64,000 nt of DNA from Bremerella sp. TYQ1 (lineage in GTDB: Bacteria; Planctomycetota; Planctomycetia; Pirellulales; Pirellulaceae), in the NCBI RefSeq assembly GCF_020150455.1, contig NZ_CP083740.1, positions 2,604,001 through 2,668,000 on the forward strand, given 5' to 3'. A program made the translations under genes and the position numbers. Of the stretch, positions 25,272 to 33,257 are shown one piece after another (positions within the stretch are counted from its first letter, which is position 1; every line of letters starts with the position of its first letter). Under the pieces are notes generated by a model, which was given only the letters and a program-made list of their open reading frames with translations, did no database searches and was not told the origin of the DNA.

Positions 25272-27443
25272 GTGAACGAATCTGCCCCTCTGACTTTATT
25301 GGCTACAACCGCTTTTGGCATCGAGGCGGTTACCGCGCGCGAGCTGAAGAACTTAGGCTTTGAAACCGAGATCCTCGGTTCGGGACGCGTTCGCTTTTCG
25401 GGCGATTACACCGACGCAATGAAAGCCAACTTGCATCTGCGGACGGCTGACCGCGTGCTGATCGAAGTGGCCCAGATTCCAGCCGGCGATTTCGATGCGT
25501 TATTCGACGGTGTCAAAGCGCTAGAGTGGGAAACGTTCATCGACGCGGAAGGAGCTTTCCCTGTCAAAGGACGCAGTTATCAATCGCAGCTGACCAGCGT
25601 TCCGGCCGTGCAAAGGGCGACCAAGCGGGCCGTTGTGGAACGGCTGCAAGCGGCCTACGGCAAAGACCTGCCTGAATCGGGGGCGGTCTATACAATTGAA
25701 GTCGCGATTGCCAAGGATCTCGCCACGCTGACGATCGATACCTCAGGAGCCGGGCTGACGCGCCGCGGTTACTTGGACTCGGAAGGGCGTTCTCCGATGA
25801 AACCGACTTTGGCGGCAGCTCTGATCCAGCTTAGCCATTGGAATCGCGAACGTCCGTTGGTCGATCCTTTCTGCGGCAGCGGCGTGCTGCTGATCGAAGC
25901 GGCATTGATCGGTCGGAATATCGCCCCAGGTCTGCTCCGCGACTTCGCGCTGCTTCAGTGGCCGGCGGTCGATCAAGAGGCCTGGCTCGATTTGCAAGAA
26001 GAAGCACGAGCCGAAATGCTCGAGTCGCTGCCGGAGTCGATCATCGGTTACGACGAAGATGCCTCCGCGCTGCGACTCGCTCGCCGGCAAGCCATCGAAG
26101 CAGGCGTCGACAAAGACATTCACTTCCAACAGCAACCGTTCGCCCAGCTGACCAGCAAGCGAAAGTATGGCTGCCTGATTACCAGCACGCCGTACGACGA
26201 CCATTCCCGAGCTCGTCGCGCGCAGTGGGATTTCTACCGCGGCTTTCCCGATGTGCTGCGTCAGTTGCCGACCTGGTCGCACTTCATTCTGACGGCGTAT
26301 CCTGAGTTGGAACGAGCGATGGGGCAGGAAGCCAACCGCCGCCGCAAGATGTACAACGGCCGCGCCGAGTGCCATTACTATCAGTACCATGGGCCTCCGC
26401 CACCGAAAGTCGACGAGCAACGCGAGGACGATCCGAACGAAGAGAAGCCAAAGCGAACCTTCACGCCGGCGTTTGGCGGCCTGGATGACAAAGCGAAAGA
26501 GCAAGCCCAACTGCTCAAGAACCGGCTCTCGAAGAGGGCCCGACACTTCCGACGCTGGCCCAAGCGAGGCATTCATTGCTACCGCTTATACGAGCGCGAC
26601 ATTCCCGAGATTCCGCTGGTGATCGATATCTATCACGATTACCTGCACATCACCGATTACGATCGCCCACACGACCGGACTCCGGCTCAATATGCCGACT
26701 GGTTAGATCACTTAACCGAAGCGGCTCGCGAAGTTTTGGAGATTCCCGAAGGGCATGTCTTCGTCAAGCATCGCACGCGTCAGTCAGGCACGTCTCAGCA
26801 CGAGAAGGTGGCCGAAGACTCGAAGATCGTCACCGTGGAAGAAGGTGGCCTCAAGTTCGAGGTCAACCTTTCCGACTACGTCGACACGGGGCTGTTTCTC
26901 GATCATCGCAACTTGCGAAGTCAGTTTCGGGAGGAAGCTGCCGGCAAGCATGTATTGAACTTGTTTTGCTACACCGGGGCGTTCAGCGTGTATGCCGCTG
27001 CCGGCGGAGCCGTTTCGACCACAAGTGTCGACTTGAACGCGAACTATCTCGACTGGGCCGGCAGAAACTTTCAGCTCAATGGGCTGTCGATCGCCAAGCA
27101 ACATTTCATCCGCAGCGACGTGATGGAGTACCTCCGAGATCAGCGACCGGGCGCGAAGTTCGATCTGGCCATCGTCGACGTGCCGACGTTTTCTAACAGC
27201 AAGCGGACCGACGACGTCTGGGATGTCCAGCGCGACCATGTCGAACTGATTCAACTAACGCTGAACCTCCTGAGCGACGGCGGCGTCCTTTATTTCTCGA
27301 ACAACTTCCGCCGGTTCAAGCTGGACGAAGAAGCCCTGCCCAACGTGCAGATTCGGGAGATCTCGAAGCACACCGTGCCAGAGGATTTCCGCAATCAACG
27401 CATCCATCGGTGTTGGAAGATGGTTAAGAAGACGGAAAAGTAA
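25272..27443 (+). CDS. rlmL: Bifunctional 23S rRNA methyltransferase RlmKL (m2G2445 / m7G2069)
   Basis: This 723-residue fusion has a THUMP domain (about 1-165), an RlmL-type N2-guanine methyltransferase (about 165-390) and an RlmK-type m7G methyltransferase (about 430-720). SAM-binding motif I of the first domain is intact (VDPFCGSGVLLIEAAL). The catalytic NPPY motif, however, reads T304-S-T-P-Y308. The second domain has LNLFCYTGAFSVYAAAGGA and DVPTFSNSKRTDDVWDVQRD, close to the E. coli form. The start is GTG 25272. The altered motif may reduce or abolish the m2G activity; the m7G half looks functional. Confidence 0.92.
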   Translation: MNESAPLTLLATTAFGIEAVTARELKNLGFETEILGSGRVRFSGDYTDAMKANLHLRTADRVLIEVAQIPAGDFDALFDGVKALEWETFIDAEGAFPVKGRSYQSQLTSVPAVQRATKRAVVERLQAAYGKDLPESGAVYTIEVAIAKDLATLTIDTSGAGLTRRGYLDSEGRSPMKPTLAAALIQLSHWNRERPLVDPFCGSGVLLIEAALIGRNIAPGLLRDFALLQWPAVDQEAWLDLQEEARAEMLESLPESIIGYDEDASALRLARRQAIEAGVDKDIHFQQQPFAQLTSKRKYGCLITSTPYDDHSRARRAQWDFYRGFPDVLRQLPTWSHFILTAYPELERAMGQEANRRRKMYNGRAECHYYQYHGPPPPKVDEQREDDPNEEKPKRTFTPAFGGLDDKAKEQAQLLKNRLSKRARHFRRWPKRGIHCYRLYERDIPEIPLVIDIYHDYLHITDYDRPHDRTPAQYADWLDHLTEAAREVLEIPEGHVFVKHRTRQSGTSQHEKVAEDSKIVTVEEGGLKFEVNLSDYVDTGLFLDHRNLRSQFREEAAGKHVLNLFCYTGAFSVYAAAGGAVSTTSVDLNANYLDWAGRNFQLNGLSIAKQHFIRSDVMEYLRDQRPGAKFDLAIVDVPTFSNSKRTDDVWDVQRDHVELIQLTLNLLSDGGVLYFSNNFRRFKLDEEALPNVQIREISKHTVPEDFRNQRIHRCWKMVKKTEK

Positions 27444-27478
27444 GCAAGGCTTTAATGAATTCCCCCCCCGATTCCGGG

Positions 27479-27597
27479 TAGCCCACGTTTGCTTGCAAAC
27501 TGGGGAGGCGAAGCCGAATCGAGGTCGTGTCATGCCGTCGACTTTATGAGAAAACCTCCGTGCGTTGCGCTGCCCAGCTTGCAAGCAAACTGGGCTA
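27479..27597. repeat. Inverted-repeat element between rlmKL and hisD
   Basis: TAGCCCACGTTTGCTTGCAA (27479 onward, to CTGGG at 27504) is matched in inverted orientation at 27573-27597 (CCCAGCTTGCAAGCAAACTG then GGCTA). The arms are about 25 bp with two differences, separated by about 70 bp. Each arm also contains the smaller palindrome TTGCAAGCAA/TTGCTTGCAA. This looks like a small dispersed intergenic element of the REP/MITE kind and contains no gene. Confidence 0.65.
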
Positions 27598-27719
27598 TCC
27601 CCTGTTACCTGCCACCTTTGGTGCACGGTTCGCCCCTTTCCACCGATGGCCTGGCGTAGCAAAATAGAATGTTCCCCAGGTACTGAGATCGTTTGCTATC
27701 CAACCCCCAGAAAATTGTG

Positions 27720-29084
27720 ATGGATCTGAAGTCGAAAATCGCTCGGATTGATACCCGGCACGACGACGTCGAAGCCCAGTTGCAGCAGGTTCGCGACAAG
27801 CTGAGCCCCAAGGGGGACGTCGTGAGCGAAGCAGGCCGCAAACGGACGATCGCCGTGTTCGGCGAGCCTCTTTCGCCGCAGCAGGTTGTCCAGCGGATTT
27901 GTGCCGATGTTGAAAGCCGTGGCTTGGCCGCCGTGCTGGACTATGGCCAGAAGCTGGATGGCAAGCAGTTGTACGCAACGACCGTTCGCGTTTCCGAAGA
28001 AGAACTGCGTCTGGCCCACGAAGCGGCCGATCCTGCGTTTCTGCAAACGATCCGCGACATTCGTGAAAACATCCTGCGTTTTCAAACGGCCATTCTGCAC
28101 AAGGACGTGGAAGTCCCCATCGAACATGGTGGCAAGCTGCGGCATCGCTACGCTCCGCTGAAGCGTGTCGGCATCTGCGTCCCTGGCGGTGCAGCCGCGT
28201 ATCCATCGACGGTGCTGATGACGGCCGTCCCCGCAATGGCAGCCGGCGTAGAAGAACTGGCCGTGATCGCGCCGCCGACTCCGTTCGGTTCGTACAACTT
28301 GGATTTACTGGCGACATGTGTCGAGATCGGCGTGAAGGAAGTTTACCGCGTCGGGGGTGCCCATGGCGTCGCGGCTTTGGCATACGGCGTTGAAGGCATT
28401 CCGAAGGTTCAGAAGATTGTCGGTCCTGGCAACTTGTTCGTCGCGCTGGCGAAGAAGCATGTCTTCGGTGAAGTCGACATCGATTCGATCGCCGGACCGA
28501 GCGAAGTGGTCGTGGTGGTCGACTCGACCGCCAAGCCAGAATACATCGCCGCCGATATGTTGGCTCAAGCCGAACACTCGCCTGGCAGCAGCGTCTTGAT
28601 CAGTTGGGACGAAGCGCTGATCGATGCTGCATTGACCGAACTGGAAAAGCAAGTCGCCGTTTTGGAACGCTGCGATCTGACGGTGCAAAGCTTGATCGAC
28701 TTCGGGGCCGTCATTTTGACGAAGGACGAAGAGGAAGCTTGCCGAATCGCGACCGAGCTGGCACCCGAACACCTTCACATCGCTACGAAGAACAGCGAAG
28801 CGACCTCCGAAAAGATCCTCACCGCTGGTGCCACTTTCCTGGGTAACTACAGCCCTGTGGCGGTGGGCGATTACGCCGCCGGCCCTTCGCACGTGCTGCC
28901 TACAGGGGCAACGGCCCATTGGGCGAGCGGACTTTCGGCAAACGACTTTTTACGTTCCCGCAGCGTGATTCATTTCAGCGAAGCAGGTCTGAAAGAAATC
29001 GCCCCGCTGGTAACCACGTTGGCCGACAAAGAGGGCCTCACCGCGCACAAACGCAGCGTAACGATTCGTACCGAAGAAAGTTGA
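27720..29084 (+). CDS. hisD: Histidinol dehydrogenase
   Basis: This enzyme oxidises L-histidinol to L-histidine in two NAD-dependent steps, the last of the pathway. The 454-residue protein shows VPGGAAAYPSTVLM, IVGPGNLFVALAK, the conserved IDSIAGPSEVVVV, the zinc-ligand region LAQAEHSPGSSVLI, and ELAPEHLHI with the C-terminal GPSHVLPTGATAHWASGL. It is slightly longer than usual because of an N-terminal extension. The start is uncertain: ATG 27720, GTG 27717 and TTG 27693 are all in frame with no clear ribosome-binding site. hisC and hisB follow on the same strand. Confidence 0.94.
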   Translation: MDLKSKIARIDTRHDDVEAQLQQVRDKLSPKGDVVSEAGRKRTIAVFGEPLSPQQVVQRICADVESRGLAAVLDYGQKLDGKQLYATTVRVSEEELRLAHEAADPAFLQTIRDIRENILRFQTAILHKDVEVPIEHGGKLRHRYAPLKRVGICVPGGAAAYPSTVLMTAVPAMAAGVEELAVIAPPTPFGSYNLDLLATCVEIGVKEVYRVGGAHGVAALAYGVEGIPKVQKIVGPGNLFVALAKKHVFGEVDIDSIAGPSEVVVVVDSTAKPEYIAADMLAQAEHSPGSSVLISWDEALIDAALTELEKQVAVLERCDLTVQSLIDFGAVILTKDEEEACRIATELAPEHLHIATKNSEATSEKILTAGATFLGNYSPVAVGDYAAGPSHVLPTGATAHWASGLSANDFLRSRSVIHFSEAGLKEIAPLVTTLADKEGLTAHKRSVTIRTEES

Positions 29085-29445
29085 TATAGGTCCCTTTGCG
29101 AATAGAGGGGACATAATCATAGAAAAACCGGGTGCCATGCCGTCGTCTTCGTCGGCATGTCTTCCGACCAAGAACATTCGGCCGCCCTTTCAGGGCTAAG
29201 CGGAAAAGAATATGCCGACATAGTTATGGTATTTGGGTTATGTAGAAGAGCATGCCGACGAAGACGACGGCATGGCACCTAAGTACCGGAGTCGTAAGAT
29301 GGTTACGCCTTCCGAGACGATAGCCATCTTGCCGCTGCCTAAACGATGCGGTTAGGTGTGAAACGCAGTCCCACGTATTGAAGACTACCGGCATCGCTGG
29401 TGGTGCCCAACGACAACTGTTTATTGAATCCCAACTAGGAACATC
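29085..29445. other. 361-bp hisD-hisC intergenic region
   Basis: The spacer contains the 149-bp inverted-repeat element at 29131-29279 and then about 165 bp with no gene or clear terminator before hisC. AGGA, seven bases before ATG 29446, is the hisC ribosome-binding site. No His-rich leader peptide is present. Confidence 0.55.
29131..29279. repeat. Element with perfect 29-bp inverted repeats (hisD-hisC spacer)
   Basis: The arm at 29131-29159 (starting GGTGCCATGCCGTCGTCTTC) is perfectly repeated in inverse at 29251-29279 (ending GACGACGGCATGGCACC), with 91 bp between. Each arm itself has CATGCCG/CGGCATG half-sites. A diverged single copy with the same edges (GGCATG ... GCATGGCACC) lies at 44398-44428. 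This is probably a small non-coding dispersed repeat. Confidence 0.75.
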
Positions 29446-30504
29446 ATGGGCTATTTTCGTCCTGAAATTGAAGCGATCGCGGGATACAAGCCGGGGGAAC
29501 AACCGCAGGGCGGGAAGTTCATCAAGCTGAACACCAACGAGAACCCCTACCCTGCTTCGGCGAAAGTTGCCGAGGCGATCCGCCAGCGACTCGATCAAGG
29601 GTTGGAGAAATATCCTGACCCAATCGGGACGGCGTTTCGGATTCGCGCGGCGGAAGTGTTGGGCGTGGAACCGGAATGGATTTTGTGTGGTAACGGCAGC
29701 GACGACATCTTGACCATTCTGACGCGTGCGTTTGTGGGAGACGGAGAATGGCTCCGATTGCCGACGCCGAGCTATGTTCTTTACAAAACGCTCGCCGATA
29801 TCCAAGGCGCCGACAGCGAAGAAATTCGCTTCAACGACGACTGGACGTTGCCGGAAGAGTTCGGCACGGCCAGCAATCATTTGAAGCTCGCCTTCCTGCC
29901 GAATCCCAACAGCCCGAGCGGTACCGTCGTGCCGAAGGCTCAGCTGCGTGAGATGGCCGATTCGCTCCCCTGCCCTCTTTTGGTCGACGAAGCGTACGCC
30001 GATTTCTCTGACGACAACTGTATCGATCTCGTGAAAGAGAACGAGAAGATCATGGTCTCGCGGACCCTCAGCAAGTCGTACGCCCTCGCAGGCCTGCGAT
30101 TTGGTTTTCTGGTTGCTCAGCCGCAGATCATCGAGCAGTTGATGAAAGTCAAAGACAGCTACAACTGCGATGCGTTGTCGTTGGCAGGCGCCATCGCGGC
30201 GATCGACGATCAGAAGTGGGTTGCCGAGAACAAAGCGAAAGTGGTCGCGACACGCGGCAAGATGACTGCCCGACTGCGACAGATGGGGTTCACTTGTCCT
30301 GATTCGCAGGCCAATTTCGTTTGGGCAACCAAGCCAGGCGTCAAACTCAAACCGATCTACGAATTCCTCAAGCAAAACCACGTTCTGATCAGATACATGC
30401 AATACCCCGGAAATACCGAGGGCATTCGTATTTCGGTCGGCACCGACGGCCAGACGGACGTATGCTTGGACTTGATCGAGCAGTACCTCCAGCAAAACTC
30501 CTAG
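29446..30504 (+). CDS. hisC: Histidinol-phosphate aminotransferase
   Basis: This PLP enzyme converts imidazole-acetol phosphate plus glutamate to histidinol phosphate. The 352-residue protein has the family start KLNTNENPYPAS, the GNGSDDIL glycine loop, FLPNPNSPSGTVVP, the PLP Asp/Tyr region VDEAYADFSDD, and the Schiff-base Lys in RTLSKSYALAGLRFGF. The C-terminal Arg is in GIRISVGT. The length is normal. hisB starts 21 bp downstream, so the two are co-transcribed. Confidence 0.95.
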   Translation: MGYFRPEIEAIAGYKPGEQPQGGKFIKLNTNENPYPASAKVAEAIRQRLDQGLEKYPDPIGTAFRIRAAEVLGVEPEWILCGNGSDDILTILTRAFVGDGEWLRLPTPSYVLYKTLADIQGADSEEIRFNDDWTLPEEFGTASNHLKLAFLPNPNSPSGTVVPKAQLREMADSLPCPLLVDEAYADFSDDNCIDLVKENEKIMVSRTLSKSYALAGLRFGFLVAQPQIIEQLMKVKDSYNCDALSLAGAIAAIDDQKWVAENKAKVVATRGKMTARLRQMGFTCPDSQANFVWATKPGVKLKPIYEFLKQNHVLIRYMQYPGNTEGIRISVGTDGQTDVCLDLIEQYLQQNS

Positions 30505-30525
30505 AACCTGCACAATCGCTCGCCC

Positions 30526-31119
30526 ATGACTCGCATTGCCAAAATCGAACGCGACACGACCGAAACGCAAATCAAACTCGAGCTGAACCTCGACGGCTCC
30601 GGGAACTTCTCCGGCAGCACCGGCGTCGGTTTCTTCGACCACATGCTGCAGCTGTTCACGCGGCATGGCTGCTTCGACTTGAATGTCGACGTAAAGGGCG
30701 ACTTGCACGTCGATCAGCATCACACCGTCGAAGACACCGGAATCTGCATCGGGCAGGCCATTCGCGAAGCAATCGGCGACAAGATGGGCATTCGCCGTTA
30801 TGGCCACTTCACGCTGCCGATGGAAGAAACACTCTGCAGCACGGTGTGGGATTTAAGTGGCCGGTATTACCTGGTTTTCAATGCACCGTTCACGACCGAA
30901 AAGATCGGCGAGTTCGACACCGAATTGGTCGAAGACTTCTGGCAAGCCCTCGCCGCCAACGCGCTGTGCAACTTCCACGTGAACATTCACTATGGTCGCA
31001 ACAACCACCACATCTCGGAAGCGATCTTCAAGTGCGCCGCTCGCAGCCTTCGCATGGCGGTCGAGCACGATCCACGTTCCCCTGGCGTACCGAGCACCAA
31101 GGGCACGTTGAACTCGTAG
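30526..31119 (+). CDS. hisB: Imidazoleglycerol-phosphate dehydratase
   Basis: This manganese enzyme dehydrates imidazoleglycerol phosphate to imidazole-acetol phosphate, the step before HisC. The 197-residue monofunctional form has the metal-binding signatures [32 protein letters not shown], and the C-terminal [15 protein letters not shown]. No histidinol-phosphatase domain is fused, unlike the E. coli protein. It lies 21 bp after hisC. The gene at 31204 follows by 84 bp. Confidence 0.96.
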   Translation: MTRIAKIERDTTETQIKLELNLDGSGNFSGSTGVGFFDHMLQLFTRHGCFDLNVDVKGDLHVDQHHTVEDTGICIGQAIREAIGDKMGIRRYGHFTLPMEETLCSTVWDLSGRYYLVFNAPFTTEKIGEFDTELVEDFWQALAANALCNFHVNIHYGRNNHHISEAIFKCAARSLRMAVEHDPRSPGVPSTKGTLNS

Positions 31120-31203
31120 CGCACTTTTTGCTTGCCTGAACCGCTTGACGATGGCCACAATGGCTCGTGAAATTCCTCATCCTTCACGAGTCGATATCCG
31201 GCC

Positions 31204-32136
31204 ATGCACTTTTCTTTCCACGATCTTGAAAATCCCTACGAGGTTCGCGAAGACTTCCCGCGACCGAACTGGGACGCTGCCGCAGCTTGGGTCGATACCC
31301 ACATGGCAGACGACTACTTGGACGAAGCCTGGACGGCAATCGCGACCGCGTGGCTCGATCTCGTTCGCGAATCTCTGCCGCAGCATTATGCGGTCATGTC
31401 GTCCGAGAACTTCCTGATGCTCAGTGGCTACGAGCCGCGACAAGTTAAGCAACTTTTGCGAACGTGTGAGCATTGCCGCAGCCGAATCTTAAAACTACTG
31501 CCTGGCGTGGCCAACGAGTCGGGGTTTGGTCCGCACGTGGTATTGTCGTTCGATGAAGTCGAATTGTATTACGCGTACATCTCCGACTTTTACCCGGAAG
31601 AAGGGCACTTCGGGGAATCGGCCGGGATGTTTATTGATCGTGGCTATCACCATATCGCGATGAACCACACCTACGATTGGTACTTGTCGCGGGTGATCGC
31701 TCACGAGACATGCCACATGCTGCTTTCGCACTTACCGCTACCGATGTGGCTGGACGAAGGGGTAACCCAAGTGATCGAAGACCAGGTGCTGGAAGGCTCT
31801 GGTTTTTTGATGAATGGCGAAATCTTGCAGAAACATCGAGCTTATTGGAACCGCGAGACCATCCAGCAGTTTTGGTCCGGAGATAGCTTTAGCGCCGCTG
31901 ACGAAGGGCAAGAGCTCAGTTACAGCCTGGCCCAGGTCATCGTGCGGAACCTGGTTTCTGATTTCCCGGACAAATTGAGTGCGATCGTGGGTAACGCTCA
32001 CTATCAAGACGCGGGAAATGCGGCATTCGAGTCGGCTATTGAAGAGACGCTCGGCGATCAAGTCGAACTTTTCCTGGGCGAGGGAGATTGGCAGCCGCGA
32101 GGCGATTTCTTGGAACCTGTTACGCACCCCGCATAG
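31204..32136 (+). CDS. Peptidase MA-like (gluzincin) protein with HExxH motif
   Basis: This 310-residue protein has no signal peptide. A zinc-metallopeptidase signature is visible at H167-E-T-C-H171, and E185 in MWLDEGV is the likely third ligand, as in the peptidase MA clan. The N-terminus is acidic and aromatic (FHDLENPYEVREDFPRP), and SYSLAQVIVRNLV lies near the C-terminus. It follows hisB by 84 bp on the same strand and may be co-transcribed. No link to histidine synthesis is evident. Substrate unknown; similar proteins in planctomycetes are uncharacterised. Confidence 0.8.
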   Translation: MHFSFHDLENPYEVREDFPRPNWDAAAAWVDTHMADDYLDEAWTAIATAWLDLVRESLPQHYAVMSSENFLMLSGYEPRQVKQLLRTCEHCRSRILKLLPGVANESGFGPHVVLSFDEVELYYAYISDFYPEEGHFGESAGMFIDRGYHHIAMNHTYDWYLSRVIAHETCHMLLSHLPLPMWLDEGVTQVIEDQVLEGSGFLMNGEILQKHRAYWNRETIQQFWSGDSFSAADEGQELSYSLAQVIVRNLVSDFPDKLSAIVGNAHYQDAGNAAFESAIEETLGDQVELFLGEGDWQPRGDFLEPVTHPA

Positions 32137-32258
32137 AAGTTTTCAGATGTCTGTCCCTTCCGATCGCATTACACGCTATCTTATGGTCAGGGAAACAAAC
32201 ACGATGCAAGCATGCTCTTTCCTGCTTGCCACTTTGGGGGAAACGGAGAGCTGAAATC

Positions 32259-33254
32259 ATGGGCGAACCACGTGTGCCTGGCGGGCATCAACAAGTTATG
32301 GGATCGCGGGGAACGACCGCTTCTCCGGAGAACCCCCAGAAACCGCTTAGAACGCCCGGCCCGCAAGGGGTCGCCGACGGCAGCATTGATTCCGTTAACG
32401 CGACCGGTGGGATCCCTTCGCAAAAGCATCCCTTCATCGTTCACTGGAAAGAGTTCCTTATTGCTCAAGCAACCGATCAGTACCTGACACAGTCGATACC
32501 ATTCGAGGTGCCAGACTTCGGTTTGACAAACAATCGGCTGCTGTTCGGTCAGGACATCACCCACGGAACGCATGGGGCTCAGCGGCGTAAGAATTCTGTG
32601 GCTGACAACGAACAAGAGCTGCGTACCAAGATGCGGCGGCTGGTCAGTATTTTCGGCACCGACGACGACACCGGCATGGTCGAGCGATTGTTCGACCGCT
32701 TCCTGGAACGCAACCGCCTGGTCGAGATCTTTGAAGACGAAGACATGAACGAGGCGATGGGAAAGCATGCCAACTTCATCGCGTTTTCCGACCGCGTGTT
32801 GGCCGCCCCTGGGACGCCGGGTGCGAACCCCAACAAGATCCGTATTCATCAGGCCCTAAAGCGAGCCAGTTGGGACATCGCCGAAGTTCCCTTTATCGAT
32901 GATCTAGGCATCCTGGCATTCAACTTGGGTTCCAGCTGGCGACGCACCGGAGACTTCGCCGAAGGGCTGGCGGTGATGATCAACGGCGTGCAGTACGTGC
33001 TCGTCTACTGCGAATGGTATGCCTACAACGCGTGGGCTGGCACCTACGACATTCAGCTTCGCTTTGTGCTGTACGACGTCTTCGGCTTAGATGACGATGA
33101 CATGGACGAGTATGGCGCTGAAAGTGATTGGAATATGTTCAGCGCCGCCCACGGTATCACCGCCTGGTGGCAGCTTCAGCACTGCTACAACTACGCCCCG
33201 CTCGTTACGCGAGGCGTCGTAACACGCACGTTCCGGAACATCCCGGCGATTTAA
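32259..33254 (+). CDS. Hypothetical protein (weak resemblance to DUF3289)
   Basis: This 331-residue soluble protein has no signal peptide or TM helix. The N-terminal 60 residues are Gly/Pro/Ser-rich and look disordered. The globular part contains LRTKMRRLVSIFGTDDDTGM, MINGVQYVLVYCEWYAYNAW, FVLYDVFGLDDDDMDEYG and a Trp-rich stretch (TAWWQLQHCYNYAPLV). The last two resemble the DUF3289 pattern known in some proteobacterial proteins, from memory and with low confidence. ATG 32259 is chosen because GGAGAG precedes it. Its stop is four bases from the convergent M60 gene's stop. I assign no function. Confidence 0.7.
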   Translation: MGEPRVPGGHQQVMGSRGTTASPENPQKPLRTPGPQGVADGSIDSVNATGGIPSQKHPFIVHWKEFLIAQATDQYLTQSIPFEVPDFGLTNNRLLFGQDITHGTHGAQRRKNSVADNEQELRTKMRRLVSIFGTDDDTGMVERLFDRFLERNRLVEIFEDEDMNEAMGKHANFIAFSDRVLAAPGTPGANPNKIRIHQALKRASWDIAEVPFIDDLGILAFNLGSSWRRTGDFAEGLAVMINGVQYVLVYCEWYAYNAWAGTYDIQLRFVLYDVFGLDDDDMDEYGAESDWNMFSAAHGITAWWQLQHCYNYAPLVTRGVVTRTFRNIPAI

Positions 33255-33257
33255 CGT

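Noticed and set aside
29085..29445. His-rich leader peptide controlling hisC/hisB
   Set aside because: I searched the spacer by eye for a short ORF with runs of CAC/CAT and found none.
29224..30807. Very long minus-strand open frame (527 codons) opposite hisC
   Set aside because: It lies antisense to the whole of hisC and part of hisB, whose family motifs are unmistakable; the frame is open only because of codon bias. Its protein shows no family and no ribosome-binding site.
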